Shown here one piece after another: positions 17,463 through 26,637 of a stretch of 64,000 nt of DNA; position 1 is the first letter of the stretch; the number at the start of each line of letters is the position of its first letter. The DNA lies in NCBI GenBank assembly GCA_016721905.1, contig JADKHH010000023.1, positions 262,332 through 326,331 of the forward strand. Reading direction: 5' to 3'. The position numbers were made by a program, and so were the translations under genes. The DNA is from Candidatus Opimibacter skivensis (GTDB lineage Bacteria > Bacteroidota > Bacteroidia > Chitinophagales > Saprospiraceae). The notes below the pieces were generated by a model. The model was not told where the DNA came from. It searched no databases and saw nothing but the letters and a program-made list of their open reading frames with translations.

Positions 17463-18228
17463 AGGCAAAGACTAAGACTAAGGCTAAGGCGAAGGCTGAA
17501 GCGAAGGCAAAGTAAAAAAGATCGATGATTACAAATCATCGATCCAAGTGCCATAGGCACGACCGATTTTGTAAAGTGGGGTTTTAACCCCACTAAAAAA
17601 AGGCGAAGGCATATAAAGTGAAAAATGAAGAGTGAAGAGTGAAAAATGAAAAATGAAAAATGAAAAAGACTAAGGCTGAGGCGTAGGCGAAGTAAGGAAG
17701 CGAATAGTGAAAAGCGATGTGCTGAGCGTAGTCGAAGCATGAAAAGTGAAAAAAGGCGGAGGCTAAGGCGGAGGCGAAGCAAGGAAGTGAAAAGTGAAGA
17801 GTGAAAAATGATGCTTCGGCTACGCTCAGCAACCGGGAGTATTGTCCAGACCGATGATCCAAGTTTAAATTCCAAAGTAGTCTTTGATCTGACTGGGTGA
17901 CGTTTCGGCTACGCTCAACATTTCAAAAGTTTGATCAAGAAAATATGTTTTGTTCAGTGAGCTGAAACGAAATTCGCAGTAGTCTTTGTTATGATTTTGC
18001 ACCCATGAGCATACATTGTCGTTTCGACTACCTCAGTAACCGGTAAGCCCTGAAAGGGCGTCTGAATAGGAAGGGGGTTCAGCCCCTGGCAAGATAGGAT
18101 CTCAAGCGTTTTTATATTTATTTCGCTATTTTCGCACCTTCTCCTACAGACTGGGGTTGTTTTTCTTCAATAACTTGGAGTTAATCCACGGCTGGAGATA
18201 TTTCTTAATTCACTAAAACTCAAACCAC
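17446..18228. repeat. 783-bp gene-free region filled with short repeats
   Basis: No credible gene is present. The region contains RTGAARA heptamer arrays (17428-17462 and about 17618-17668), RAGGCT-type hexamer runs (about 17478-17515, 17675-17695 and 17755-17780), three consecutive hairpins (17520-17594), and repeated CTTCGGCTACGCTCA / TGAGCGTAGTCGAAG segments (about 17724-17742, 17813-17830 and 17905-17919) that recur in both orientations. A hairpin-like CCTGAAAGGGCGTC stretch occurs near 18047. A TATTTTCG at about 18126 could be part of a promoter for the gene at 18229. Confidence 0.7.
17520..17594. repeat. Three consecutive perfect hairpins
   Basis: Hairpin 1 has GATCGATGATT paired with AATCATCGATC around ACA (17520-17544). 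Hairpin 2 is GTGCC-ATA-GGCAC (17548-17560). Hairpin 3 is AGTGGGGTT-TT-AACCCCACT (17575-17594). The compact arrangement suggests one structured dispersed element rather than chance. Confidence 0.75.
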
Positions 18229-18935
18229 GTGAAGAAATTTTTTATTTTAAGCGCCTTAGCGCTATTATTGACCACCGCCATGCAGGCGCAGCAACTGTTG
18301 ACTCCATCTTTTGGGTTCTCGCACAAGAAAACATCCTATGTCACCCTGACAGATGGCACCGTGATCACAGGAACGCTGAAGGATGTTGATCGTAAAAGGG
18401 ATTGATTGAATATGTCAACATTGAAGATGGTGATGGTAAAAAGAATAAACTTAAAGCTGAGAAAATCAAGTTGATGTATTTACCTCCAACCGCTTTTGAT
18501 AACATGGCAAAAGCTGATGCCTTTTTAAGCGATGCGCAAAATTGGACGGATCAGAAGTTGAATGAGGACTTCATCCATCAAGGATATGTTTATTTTGAAA
18601 ACACGAAAGTGAAAATCAAAAAGAAGGAAATGTCCTTGCTGATGCAATTACTGAATCCTACTTTTTGTGAAAAAGTAAGGGTCTATAATGATCCGTATGC
18701 CGATGAATCTACTGGACTTGGTGTTGCCGGGATCAATGTTGTAGGTGGAAATGAAAAGTCATATTATGTTCAGGTAGAAGGTAGTAAGGCAGCATTTTTG
18801 CTTTACAAAAAGGACTACAAAAAGCAATTCACCGCCCTGTGGCAAAAATGCCCGGAGATGAAGAAGAAGTATCCGGATATGAAATGGGAGGATTTTACCG
18901 AAAACGTAATTGAATATAATACTTGCGCTAAGTAG
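18229..18935 (+). CDS. Secreted protein of unknown function, one-base frameshift near 18394
   Basis: A GTG start at 18229 gives a signal peptide (MKKFFILSALALLLTTAMQAQ) and then 'SFGFSHKKTSYVTLTDGTVITGTLKDVDRK' in segments. The frame stops at 18405 (TGA) just after an AAAA run. Adding one A restores 'DRKKGLIEYVNIEDGDGKK' and the downstream frame to 18935. The locus is 707 bp, one short of 236 codons, which fits a lost homopolymer base. The downstream part contains 'LKAEKIKLMYLPPTAFD', 'YVYFENTKVKIKKKEMSLL' and 'YYVQVEGSKAAFLLYKKDY'. I do not recognise a family with confidence. The stop TAG at 18933-18935 is followed immediately by heptamer repeats. Confidence 0.7.
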
Positions 18936-18936
18936 T

Positions 18937-19033
18937 TTCAGTCTTCAGTCGGCAGTCTTCAGTCGGCAGTCTTTAGTTGGCAGTCTTCAGTCTTCAGTCG
19001 GCAGTCTTCAATTAGCAGTCGGCAGTCTTCAGA
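18937..19033 (+). repeat. Heptamer array after the 18229-18935 gene
   Basis: About thirteen heptamers, chiefly GTCTTCA and GTCGGCA with variants GTCTTTA, GTTGGCA and ATTAGCA, start directly after the stop codon. The remaining ~200 bp before the next gene (19236) holds no gene; a small hairpin GCATTTGAAATGC lies near 19167. Confidence 0.9.
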
Positions 19034-19235
19034 TCGCTGTATAAAATTATTTACTATAAAAGTTTGCAGTCAGCTTAATCGGTTGGCTGCATTTTTTTAA
19101 ATACTGCAGGACAAGTCCGTTTTCTACGACCGAAACGACACCCCTCGAATCAACGCGCTGTATAGTGCATTTGAAATGCAATAAGAAAATCTATAAACCG
19201 TTTTTCAAATATCTGATCTCTATTCAAAGCAGCAT

Positions 19236-19865
19236 ATGAAGAAGGTACTATTTACCCCGACTCTCTTTATCCTTTTTTCCATTTGTTCTTTAAACGCCCA
19301 AACAACTTTTGGCGTGAAGGGAGGCCTGAATCTTGCCTCCATCAACATTGATAATAGTGATATGATATTAACCTGGCAAGCAGGTGCGTTCAGCCATATG
19401 CCATTGGGTGGAAAAGTTTTTTTTCAGCCGGAGTTATTGATCTCTCGAAAAGGAACGAGGTTAAAGGATTTTTTCTACACTTCAGATCTGACATTCAACA
19501 TTGTTTACCTTTCTATGCCATTGGTGATGGGGGTTGAAGCAGGGGAGCACTTCTTATTTCATATTGGTCCTGAACTTAGTTATCGGCTGGCCGGAGAATT
19601 TGAAATTGAGGACCAGGAGTCCAACCAAGACAAGGAATATTACAGCGACTGGGACTTTGGCCTCGATGCTGGAGTAACCTATCAAATGACCAGGCGTTTT
19701 GGATTGACCTTGCGATATTGCTTTGGCTTTACCAATGTCATGCAAATCAAATTTGTAGACGAATTGGGGCAGGATCTCGGTGGTTTTTCTGAAGGGAAAA
19801 ACAGAGTCTTGCAGGCAAGCATCAGCTATACCATATCTTCAGGAAATGAAGCGACAGGTAGTTAG
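19236..19865 (+). CDS. Outer-membrane beta-barrel (porin family) protein
   Basis: A 209-residue protein with a signal peptide (MKKVLFTPTLFILFSICSLNAQ). The mature part starts 'TTFGVKGGLNLASINI' and shows alternating aromatic and hydrophobic strands: 'GKVFFQPELLISRKGTRL', 'NIVYLSMPLVMGVEAG', 'FLFHIGPELSYRLAG', 'WDFGLDAGVTYQMTRRFGL' and 'GKNRVLQASISYTI'. This is the PorT / OMP_b-brl_2 pattern of eight-stranded Bacteroidota barrels. No partner gene is adjacent, and the ligand or role is unknown. Confidence 0.85.
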   Translation: MKKVLFTPTLFILFSICSLNAQTTFGVKGGLNLASINIDNSDMILTWQAGAFSHMPLGGKVFFQPELLISRKGTRLKDFFYTSDLTFNIVYLSMPLVMGVEAGEHFLFHIGPELSYRLAGEFEIEDQESNQDKEYYSDWDFGLDAGVTYQMTRRFGLTLRYCFGFTNVMQIKFVDELGQDLGGFSEGKNRVLQASISYTISSGNEATGS

Positions 19866-20153
19866 TAATGAGGGGCAGTTATAAACTGCCTATAATTGAT
19901 CAAAAAATGAACTTTACCTGGATATTGATTTGAAGTTGCAAACTTCAAATAGCGTGATTATAGTTAATCAGGTATTCACGATATTCGAAACCGAAAGCTG
20001 AGCAAATGCTGTGTATTTGGCGGGATCTTCGCTGCGGTGCGATATGCTCAATGCTAAAATGTTTCGCACCGAGTGCACGGAGAAATTATGGTATACTTCG
20101 CCTCAGCCTTCGCCTCCGCCTTTTTTCATTTTTCACTCTTCACTCTTCACTTT
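19866..20153. other. 288-bp intergenic region with hairpins and repeat arrays
   Basis: No gene is supported. It contains the small inverted repeat GAAGTTGCAAACTTC (about 19932-19946), then a GCGGTGCGATATGCTCAATG stretch, and near its right end the reverse complement of the RAGGCT hexamers and RTGAARA heptamers (about 20098-20160), which trail the minus-strand MlaD gene. Confidence 0.6.
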
Positions 20154-20160
20154 TCACTCC
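20126..20160 (-). repeat. Heptamer array overlapping the MlaD stop codon
   Basis: Read on the minus strand from the gene end: GTGAAAA, GTGAAGA, GTGAAGA, GTGAAAA, ATGAAAA. The stop TGA at 20154-20156 lies within the first unit. The array is the same heptamer type as at 17428-17462 and runs on into RAGGCG hexamers. Confidence 0.85.
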
Positions 20161-21209
20161 TTAAAAGCAGGATCATCCTCCGGCACATCATACTCCGTCT
20201 GCTTCTTGCCAAAGACCGATACATTGACATATCGCTTTGGATTGAGCCTGAAGTCTTGTAATAGCAAATCCAGGTTTTTAGAGGTGCGTGCCAGGTTGTC
20301 ATAGAGTACAGGATCTTTGATCATTTTCCCCATGGTGCCTTTACCCGCCTGCAGATCGGTCATGATGGTAGACAATTGACTGAAGGAAGTATTGGCTTCC
20401 GCAAGGGATTTGTCAAGGCTTTTCATCGTAGCCTGCGCATCCGTGATGAGCGCACCTGCATTTGTTCCGATTTTCGCTTCATCAAATTGCTTGGTGATGC
20501 TTTCAAGGTGTGTGATTGCATTGGCGATTTTGTCCTGGTTTTTAGCGAGCGCGCCGGTGAGGGTCTCTACATTCGCAAGCGAGCCCCTGAGGTGCTTATC
20601 ATAGGTACCCATGGATTTGTCCAATGTGGCAGTGATCGAAGCCAGGTTAGTGATCAATGCGGATAGCTGGGTATAGGTCTTCGCGATTTCATTATTGGCA
20701 TTCGGTGATGTCAGCGAATCGCCGAGGGTGTTGAGGATGTCACCGATATTCTCTTTGACCTTTGCGAGTGTACCATCTTCTCCCGGATCCAGGAAGGATT
20801 CAAAGAGTCCTTTAGCGCGCCCATTGAGGAAAGTGCCCGGTTCGGCACAGCCATCCCCTGAGCAGGCTTGTTTGACAATCAGGTCAATAGCTTTGCCACC
20901 CATCAACCCTGTACTGACGATGACGGCCTCTGCATCCTTTGGAATATCTATTCCTTTCTTAAGATCAAGAGTCACAATGATGCTAACCATGTCCTTATCA
21001 AGCGACACATCGGATACGGTACCTACATTCATACCCCGAATCATGACCGGAGATGTTGCTGCCAGGGAGGCGACATTCTCATAGCGAACGTAGAATATGT
21101 TGCTTGGTTTGAGGAGGTTTTTCCCTTTGAGAAATTTATATCCCCAGATAGAGAGCCCCACCACCAGAATGGCCATGATGCCTATTTTAAACTCATTTGA
21201 TATTTTCAC
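20154..21209 (-). CDS. MlaD/MCE-family lipid transport protein
   Basis: A 351-residue protein starting with GTG at 21209; no closer ATG preserves the membrane anchor. A TM helix at ~8-26 ('FKIGIMAILVVGLSIWGY') anchors it. The MCE domain spans ~38-115: 'FYVRYENVASLAATSPVMIR', 'GMNVGTVSDVSL', 'VTLDLKKGIDIPKDAEAVIV' and 'GLMGGKAIDLI'. The long helical tail (~140-320) is typical of MCE proteins that form tunnels across the periplasm. The family binds lipids as part of an ABC-driven transport system; the permease and ATPase genes are not in this window. It lies downstream of the amidase gene on the same strand (131 bp), as is common in Bacteroidota. Confidence 0.9.
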   Translation of the reverse strand: MKISNEFKIGIMAILVVGLSIWGYKFLKGKNLLKPSNIFYVRYENVASLAATSPVMIRGMNVGTVSDVSLDKDMVSIIVTLDLKKGIDIPKDAEAVIVSTGLMGGKAIDLIVKQACSGDGCAEPGTFLNGRAKGLFESFLDPGEDGTLAKVKENIGDILNTLGDSLTSPNANNEIAKTYTQLSALITNLASITATLDKSMGTYDKHLRGSLANVETLTGALAKNQDKIANAITHLESITKQFDEAKIGTNAGALITDAQATMKSLDKSLAEANTSFSQLSTIMTDLQAGKGTMGKMIKDPVLYDNLARTSKNLDLLLQDFRLNPKRYVNVSVFGKKQTEYDVPEDDPAFKE

Positions 21210-21340
21210 TGACAGCAGTTTACCTTGTTTAAATGAAATCCATGCGGAAAGGTTGTTACGAACACCTCACCGCCAATGACTTTCAGCCGGCAAAGTTAAC
21301 TCCCCGGACTGATGGATAACCTATTTTATATCAGTGAATT

Positions 21341-22486
21341 TTAGGCCTTTATCCGCTGTCCGTCCTTATAGGCAACAATAAAGGCGCCATCGAAGCCATT
21401 GGCCTTCAGGGCTGACAGGCGAGGGCGGGCAGCTTCAGCACTGCTGAAATACCCCACGAGAAACTTATACATTTCCCCTTCCTTGATTACCTCCAGGTCA
21501 TCAATGTTGTGGTACCTGGCATCAATGGTGGATTTGGAAGAGGCTGCTATCTGTATACGGTAGGCCACTTCCAGGCTCCCTTTGGTGCTTGTTGGGGCCT
21601 TGGCGTCTTCATTATTGGTCGTCTGGACATTTGTTGCTTTTTGGGGCGTACCGGCAGAAATATCTGGTTCCTGGTATTCCTCCACTTCTTTCTTATAATT
21701 GCTGAAAGCCTTCAGGATGGTAGAGGCCATTTCCTGCTGGTTTTCCTTTTTCATGAGGTAGTTTTCATCCGTATCGGTGCTCAGGAAACCCGTTTCGATC
21801 AATACACTAGGCATTGTCGTTTCCCTTAAGACCAGGAATCCAGCTTGCTTGACACCCCGGCTTGGTAGCCTGGATAGCTTTTTAAAGGCACTTTCCACAT
21901 GCGTGGCAAAAAGGATGCTCTGCTCCAGGTGCGCATTCTGGAACATCGACAGAATGATATGACCCTCAGGGGAATAAGGGTCAAAGCCCTCGTACGTCTT
22001 CTCATAATTGTCCTCGAGGAGGATGGCAGAGTTCTCCCGCTTGGCCACATCGAGGTTATCCTCAGCGCGGTGCAAGCCCAACACATAGGTTTCTGACCCG
22101 GTCGCCCGATTGCGAACACTGATATAATTGCAATGGATAGAGATAAAAAGATCTGCTTTATTACGGTTGGCGATGGCCGCCCGCTCATTTAAAGGGATAA
22201 ACACGTCCGTATCCCGGGTATAGATGACCTGGATATCAGGGTACTGGGCTTTAAGTTTCTTGCCAAGGTCGAGTCCAATAGAGAGAGCTACTTCTTTTTC
22301 CCTGGAGTGATGACCGTTACAGCCCGGGTCCTTGCCGCCATGGCCCGGATCGATCACTACTTTCCTGATTTTATAGGGGACCTGGGCTTCCAGGGATATC
22401 GAAAAAGCAAAAGATAACGTTAAAACCAAAACTGTGGTGGACAGGATACCTGACATTGACGTTTTACTACCGTTCCAAACTTTCAT
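21341..22486 (-). CDS. N-acetylmuramoyl-L-alanine amidase with C-terminal SPOR-like domain
   Basis: A 381-residue protein. The ATG at 22486 fits a signal/anchor sequence ('SGILSTTVLVLTLSFAFSIS', ending LEAQ) and lies 26 bp below a strong promoter; upstream in-frame ATGs to 22603 would cross that promoter. Amidase_3 zinc and catalytic residues are visible: H in 'VVIDPGHGGKDPG', E in 'SREKEVALSIGLDLG', H in 'DLFISIHCN', E in 'SVLIETGFLS'. The C-terminal ~75 residues ('VAYRIQIAASSKSTID...YKFLVGYFSSAEAARPRL') resemble a SPOR domain, which binds denuded septal glycan. It probably cleaves peptidoglycan stem peptides at division. Its neighbours are MlaD downstream and a divergent lptD. Confidence 0.9.
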   Translation of the reverse strand: MKVWNGSKTSMSGILSTTVLVLTLSFAFSISLEAQVPYKIRKVVIDPGHGGKDPGCNGHHSREKEVALSIGLDLGKKLKAQYPDIQVIYTRDTDVFIPLNERAAIANRNKADLFISIHCNYISVRNRATGSETYVLGLHRAEDNLDVAKRENSAILLEDNYEKTYEGFDPYSPEGHIILSMFQNAHLEQSILFATHVESAFKKLSRLPSRGVKQAGFLVLRETTMPSVLIETGFLSTDTDENYLMKKENQQEMASTILKAFSNYKKEVEEYQEPDISAGTPQKATNVQTTNNEDAKAPTSTKGSLEVAYRIQIAASSKSTIDARYHNIDDLEVIKEGEMYKFLVGYFSSAEAARPRLSALKANGFDGAFIVAYKDGQRIKA

Positions 22487-22512
22487 ACCTTTGACCATAT
22501 GGGTAACATTAG

Positions 22513-22544
22513 CAAAAGTAGTAATATGTAAGTAAATGTTCAAA
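22513..22544 (-). promoter_or_regulatory. Bacteroidota-type promoter of the amidase gene
   Basis: On the minus strand TTTG (22544-22541), a 20-bp spacer and TACTTTTG (22520-22513) match the consensus TTTG-N19-21-TAnnTTTG exactly. The -7 element is 26 bp upstream of the ATG at 22486. Confidence 0.75.
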
Positions 22545-22661
22545 TGCATTTTGTATAAAATTTTATACATCAGCCCCTTTTGGGTGGCAGACCGGACCGA
22601 CAACTTCCAAACGATACATGTTAATGGCTTATTTTTTGAATGCTAAGGTGCTTTTGACTCT

Positions 22662-25358
22662 TTGAAGTATATCAACCACATACTCATCCTCCTGATCTTA
22701 AGTGTCATGGCCTCTCCAGGCCATGCTCAGGATACGTTGATCAATAAAGCACTGCTCAAAGGGTTGATAGACAGTCTTTTCGAAGACACCATCGTACACC
22801 AGCCCCCGGCGATCACCCGCAATCCTGAAATCTTCATGTCCCCGGACAGCCTGGACGCTACCGTCGAATATGGATCTGCTGATTCCAACTATCTCGACAA
22901 TGTCACCCGCAAAGTCCACCTCTTTGGCGACGCCTACGTCCGCTACAAGGATCTTTCGCTCAAGGCAGATTATATAGTCGTTGACCTCGATAGTAGTATT
23001 GCCACCGCCGAAGGATTGCTGGATAGTGTGGGAAAACTGGCAGGTATTCCCGAATTCAAGATGGGTGAGGAATCCTTTACTGCGGAAAAGATGCGGTACA
23101 ACTTTGTCAAGCGGAAGGGGATCATCTACAATGCACTCACCAAGGAAGGTGATCTGACCATCCATGGGGAGAAGACCAAGTTTGTAGCCGGTGGATTAGT
23201 AGATGGGCCAGACGATGATATACTCTATGGTTCTCGCGCTTTGATTACCACATGCGATCATCCGGAGCCTCACTTTGGTATTCGCGCCTCCAAAGTCAAG
23301 ACGATACCCGATAAGCTAGCGGTCATCGGTTCTTCCAACATGGAGTTGTTTGGCGTACCTACACCTATCTGGTTGCCCTTCGGTTTTTATCCTGTTTCTG
23401 AAACGCGATCTGCCGGCCTTATCCTGCCCAGAGATTATGAGCGGTCACCACAATTAGGTTTTGGTATACGTGATATCGGGTATTATTTTCCGGTGAGTGA
23501 CTGGGCGGATGTCAAGCTGCTCGCAGATATCTACTTCAATGGAACGTATGGTTTAGGTGTCGCCAGTAATTATGCTAAGAAGTATAAATACAGGGGCAAT
23601 GTTGCCTTGCGTTATTCATACCGGATCACCGAGCCGTCCAATGATTACAGGGAGAATATTGAAAAATCATTTTCGATTCGCCTTACACACAATCAGGATT
23701 CCAAAGCAAATCCTTACCAAACAATAGGTGGTAGTATCAACATCCAGAGCAATGACTTTGAATCACTCAACTATAATGATGCCCAGAGTGCATTGACCAA
23801 TACGTATTCCTCAAACTTCAATTATAGCCGGACTTTTGCAGGCAAGCCATATTCATTGACCGCCGCGTTTAATCATAGTCAGAACACGCAGTCTCATCTG
23901 GTGACGATCAATGCACCTGAGTTTAATTTCAGGCTTAACCGTATCTATCCATTCAAGAGCCAGAAAAGGCTGGGTCCTGAAGCATGGTATGAGAAAATTG
24001 CATTTCAATATGCGGGATCAGCGCGTGCGCAGGTCTCGGCCACGGACACTACGCTCTTTGATCGGAGCACCTGGCAGAATGCACAATATGGTACACAGCA
24101 CAAGGCAAATGCATCTGTCAACTTCAATGTCCTGAAATATTTCAATGTCACTCCGGCTATTGACTACGGAGAGACATGGTTTTTCAAGACACGCTATAGT
24201 ATGTTTAAGTTTGATCCGGAGGATACTGACTTTGTACAGAGCGATACCATCCGATATCCCGATGGTACTATTGCCTATATTGAAAAGGATACAATCAATT
24301 ATGGCGTTGTAGAAAGGGATTCATTAGACACAGGTTTTGTTCCCTTCAGGAGTATGTCGGCGAGTATCAATATGAACACCCAGATATTTGGTACGCTGCA
24401 GTTTAAAAAGGGTTGGCTCAGAGGTATCCGGCATGTGATCAAACCGAGTATCGGGTTTTCTTATTCTCAGCCATCTCCTGACACCTATTACCAGTATGTC
24501 AAATTCAGTGAGCTCTATCCGGATTCTACCAAACCTTATAGCAAGTTTGACAATCTGATGTACAGTGTGCGGCCTAATGATATACGACAGGCTAATCTCA
24601 ATTATTCTTTCACCAATCTTTTTGAAGCAAAGTATTTCAATTCAAAAGATAGCACGGAGAAGAAGTTGAAGCTCTTTGATAATATCGGTGTGGGCGGAAG
24701 TTATAACATAGCTGCAGATTCTTTCAATTTCAGTCCACTGGGCATCAACGGTACGACCAGGTTGTTTAAGGGTATTACAACCATCTCGATAGGAGCGACC
24801 TATTCCTTTTATGGACGCAGGGCCAATGGAACATTGGATCCAATGTTGTACATCGAATCCGATAACAAGTTATTGCGCTTTGAAATGCTGCGATTACGCT
24901 TTTCGACGAGTATTTCGTTTGGAGATATCAAAAAGCTGCTGGAAGGCAAGCCTGTTGAAGGGCCTGGTGTACCTGGCCGTCCAAAAGATACGCGTGATAA
25001 ATTTGAGGACCTCCTCAGTGGCTTTTCGATCAGCCACGAATTTGGCGTAGTCCGGATGGGTGTAAACGGTCCGGATGTCAACATGGTCACGACTAATAGT
25101 ATCAACATGGTTGGGGGCATGGAAATCACGCCAAACTGGTCCATTTACTTCGGCAACATCGGCTACGACTTTATTTCCAAGCAGATCACCTATCCGGATA
25201 TCGGATTATCGAGAGATCTGCATTGCTGGCAGTTGTCCTTCAACTGGCAGCCTACACGGGGTACCTACGCCTTTAACATCAATGTCAAGCCAGGTACGTT
25301 TGATTTCCTCAAGGTGCCTTACAAGCGGGGCAACTACGACTCATCAGGCGGGTTTTAA
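22662..25358 (+). CDS. lptD: LPS-assembly outer-membrane protein LptD
   Basis: An 898-residue protein. The start is TTG at 22662: the in-frame TAA at 22644 rules out anything earlier, and the TTG begins a signal peptide ('KYINHILILLILSVMASPGHAQ'). Residues ~65-210 form the OstA-type periplasmic domain ('VTRKVHLFGDAYVRYKDLSL', 'ADYIVVDLDSSIATAEG', 'GIIYNALTKEGDLTIHGEKT', 'TTCDHPEPHFGI'). The rest is a large beta-barrel ('PTPIWLPFGFYPVSETRSAG' and many strands such as 'KYRGNVALRYSYRI'), ending 'AFNINVKPGTFDFLKVPYKR'. LptD inserts lipopolysaccharide into the outer leaflet. It is divergent from the amidase, sharing a ~175-bp intergenic region. Confidence 0.88.
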   Translation: MKYINHILILLILSVMASPGHAQDTLINKALLKGLIDSLFEDTIVHQPPAITRNPEIFMSPDSLDATVEYGSADSNYLDNVTRKVHLFGDAYVRYKDLSLKADYIVVDLDSSIATAEGLLDSVGKLAGIPEFKMGEESFTAEKMRYNFVKRKGIIYNALTKEGDLTIHGEKTKFVAGGLVDGPDDDILYGSRALITTCDHPEPHFGIRASKVKTIPDKLAVIGSSNMELFGVPTPIWLPFGFYPVSETRSAGLILPRDYERSPQLGFGIRDIGYYFPVSDWADVKLLADIYFNGTYGLGVASNYAKKYKYRGNVALRYSYRITEPSNDYRENIEKSFSIRLTHNQDSKANPYQTIGGSINIQSNDFESLNYNDAQSALTNTYSSNFNYSRTFAGKPYSLTAAFNHSQNTQSHLVTINAPEFNFRLNRIYPFKSQKRLGPEAWYEKIAFQYAGSARAQVSATDTTLFDRSTWQNAQYGTQHKANASVNFNVLKYFNVTPAIDYGETWFFKTRYSMFKFDPEDTDFVQSDTIRYPDGTIAYIEKDTINYGVVERDSLDTGFVPFRSMSASINMNTQIFGTLQFKKGWLRGIRHVIKPSIGFSYSQPSPDTYYQYVKFSELYPDSTKPYSKFDNLMYSVRPNDIRQANLNYSFTNLFEAKYFNSKDSTEKKLKLFDNIGVGGSYNIAADSFNFSPLGINGTTRLFKGITTISIGATYSFYGRRANGTLDPMLYIESDNKLLRFEMLRLRFSTSISFGDIKKLLEGKPVEGPGVPGRPKDTRDKFEDLLSGFSISHEFGVVRMGVNGPDVNMVTTNSINMVGGMEITPNWSIYFGNIGYDFISKQITYPDIGLSRDLHCWQLSFNWQPTRGTYAFNINVKPGTFDFLKVPYKRGNYDSSGGF

Positions 25359-25377
25359 CTGTCCTGTCCTTTTGTCT

Positions 25378-25385
25378 TACTTTTG
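25378..25385 (+). promoter_or_regulatory. Putative -7 element of the M43 protease gene
   Basis: TACTTTTG matches TAnnTTTG and lies 16 bp before the ATG at 25402. A TTTT at 25353-25356, with a 21-bp spacer, is one mismatch from the -33 TTTG. Confidence 0.45.
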
Positions 25386-25401
25386 TACCGATACTATAGC
25401 C

Positions 25402-26637
25402 ATGCGTGCCACACTGATGTATATGCTTCTTCTGCTTCCGCTACTCATGGCGGGGCAAAGAAACCGGTGTGATGTTGATCAGCGGTTTGATCTCACTAAA
25501 TCGAATCCGGTTTATCAGTCTTTCCTTTCACGTATAGAGCATGGCACTTTACCTGGCAACATTGAACCAAGATCTGAATCTTATTTTCCAGTTGTCATCC
25601 ATGTCGTGATGCGTGAACCTCTGCAGCCTGTGTCTATTGCCCAGGCCATTCAGCAGCTTGATGTGCTCAACGCTGATTTTGCTGCAAGAGGAAATAATAT
25701 TGGAAAACTTCGTGATGAATTTCGCCCGCTCGTGGGGGATGCACAAATGAAGTTTTGTCTGGCTACTGTTGATCCGCAAGGGCAGCCCACGAGTGGTATT
25801 ACCCATACGACCACTACGGTTCAGGATATTGCTTTACAAACAGGAGAAGGTGGCAGGATTGCAATTCACTGGGATGAGCTTGGTGGTAAGACAGGTTGGG
25901 ATCCAACACGATATATAAATATCTGGATAGGGGAGTATGGAGGCATACTGGGATCCGCGAGTTTTCCTGGCATGGCTAACTATCCGGAAGAAATTGGATT
26001 AGTCATCGATCCAAAATATTTCGGATCTATAGGTGCTGCGGGTAATTCAGGTTTCTATAGCGGAGGTCACACCCTCACACATGAGATGGGACATTTCTTT
26101 GGATTAAAGCATATCTGGGGACAGGGTACTGGTGAGGATTGTAATGACAGTGATGAAATAGAAGATACGCCGAATGCAGCAGGCCCTTATTATGATTGTC
26201 CGCAAGGCGTGCAGGAGAGCTGTGGTACGAGTGATATGTATCAGAATTTTATGGATTTCACGGATGATCGTTGCCTCGCAGCTTTTACGCATGACCAGGT
26301 GATGATGATGCAAACAACTGCGGCAGTTTTTTATCCTGATCTGGATGTGGAAGGTACATGTACCGTTTATACAGATACTTTTGATAGATGGTACGATCAA
26401 CTTGTCTGGTCGTATGACCAGGCATCCGGCACCTATGTGATATACAACACCGATGGATGGATGGGGAAAATAGAAGTCCAGGTGTATAGCGTTGATGGAA
26501 GGCTTGTACTTGAAGATGTGTGGGAGGATCAGTTGAGTTATTTACTTGATCTCAGTCATGGTGCAGCAGGAGTTTATGTGGTGAGATTGGTTTCGGGTGA
26601 GGAAGAGTTCGTACGAAAAATTGTGAGTGGTGAGTAG
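25402..26637 (+). CDS. Secreted M43 (pappalysin-like) metalloprotease with T9SS type A domain
   Basis: A 411-residue protein. The ATG at 25402 starts a signal peptide ('LMYMLLLLPLLMAGQ') 43 bp after lptD; longer in-frame starts overlap lptD. Residues ~55-320 are the M43 protease: 'YFPVVIHVVMREPL', 'NADFAARGNNI', 'YINIWIGEYGG' and the zinc site 'HTLTHEMGHFFGLKHIWG' (H227, E228, H231, H237, with the metzincin glycine present), then 'DTPNAAGPYYDCPQG' and 'QNFMDFTDDRC', which carries the Met-turn. The last ~75 residues ('IEVQVYSVDGRLVLEDV...GVYVVRLVSGEEEFVRKIV') form a T9SS type A sorting domain. The terminal codons for VSGE and the TAG stop are part of a GTGAGTN heptamer array. Confidence 0.9.
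   Translation: MRATLMYMLLLLPLLMAGQRNRCDVDQRFDLTKSNPVYQSFLSRIEHGTLPGNIEPRSESYFPVVIHVVMREPLQPVSIAQAIQQLDVLNADFAARGNNIGKLRDEFRPLVGDAQMKFCLATVDPQGQPTSGITHTTTTVQDIALQTGEGGRIAIHWDELGGKTGWDPTRYINIWIGEYGGILGSASFPGMANYPEEIGLVIDPKYFGSIGAAGNSGFYSGGHTLTHEMGHFFGLKHIWGQGTGEDCNDSDEIEDTPNAAGPYYDCPQGVQESCGTSDMYQNFMDFTDDRCLAAFTHDQVMMMQTTAAVFYPDLDVEGTCTVYTDTFDRWYDQLVWSYDQASGTYVIYNTDGWMGKIEVQVYSVDGRLVLEDVWEDQLSYLLDLSHGAAGVYVVRLVSGEEEFVRKIVSGE

Noticed and set aside
17312..17875. Leucine/serine/phenylalanine-rich open frames on the minus strand
   Set aside because: They translate the heptamer and hexamer arrays, and are low-complexity with no gene-like features.
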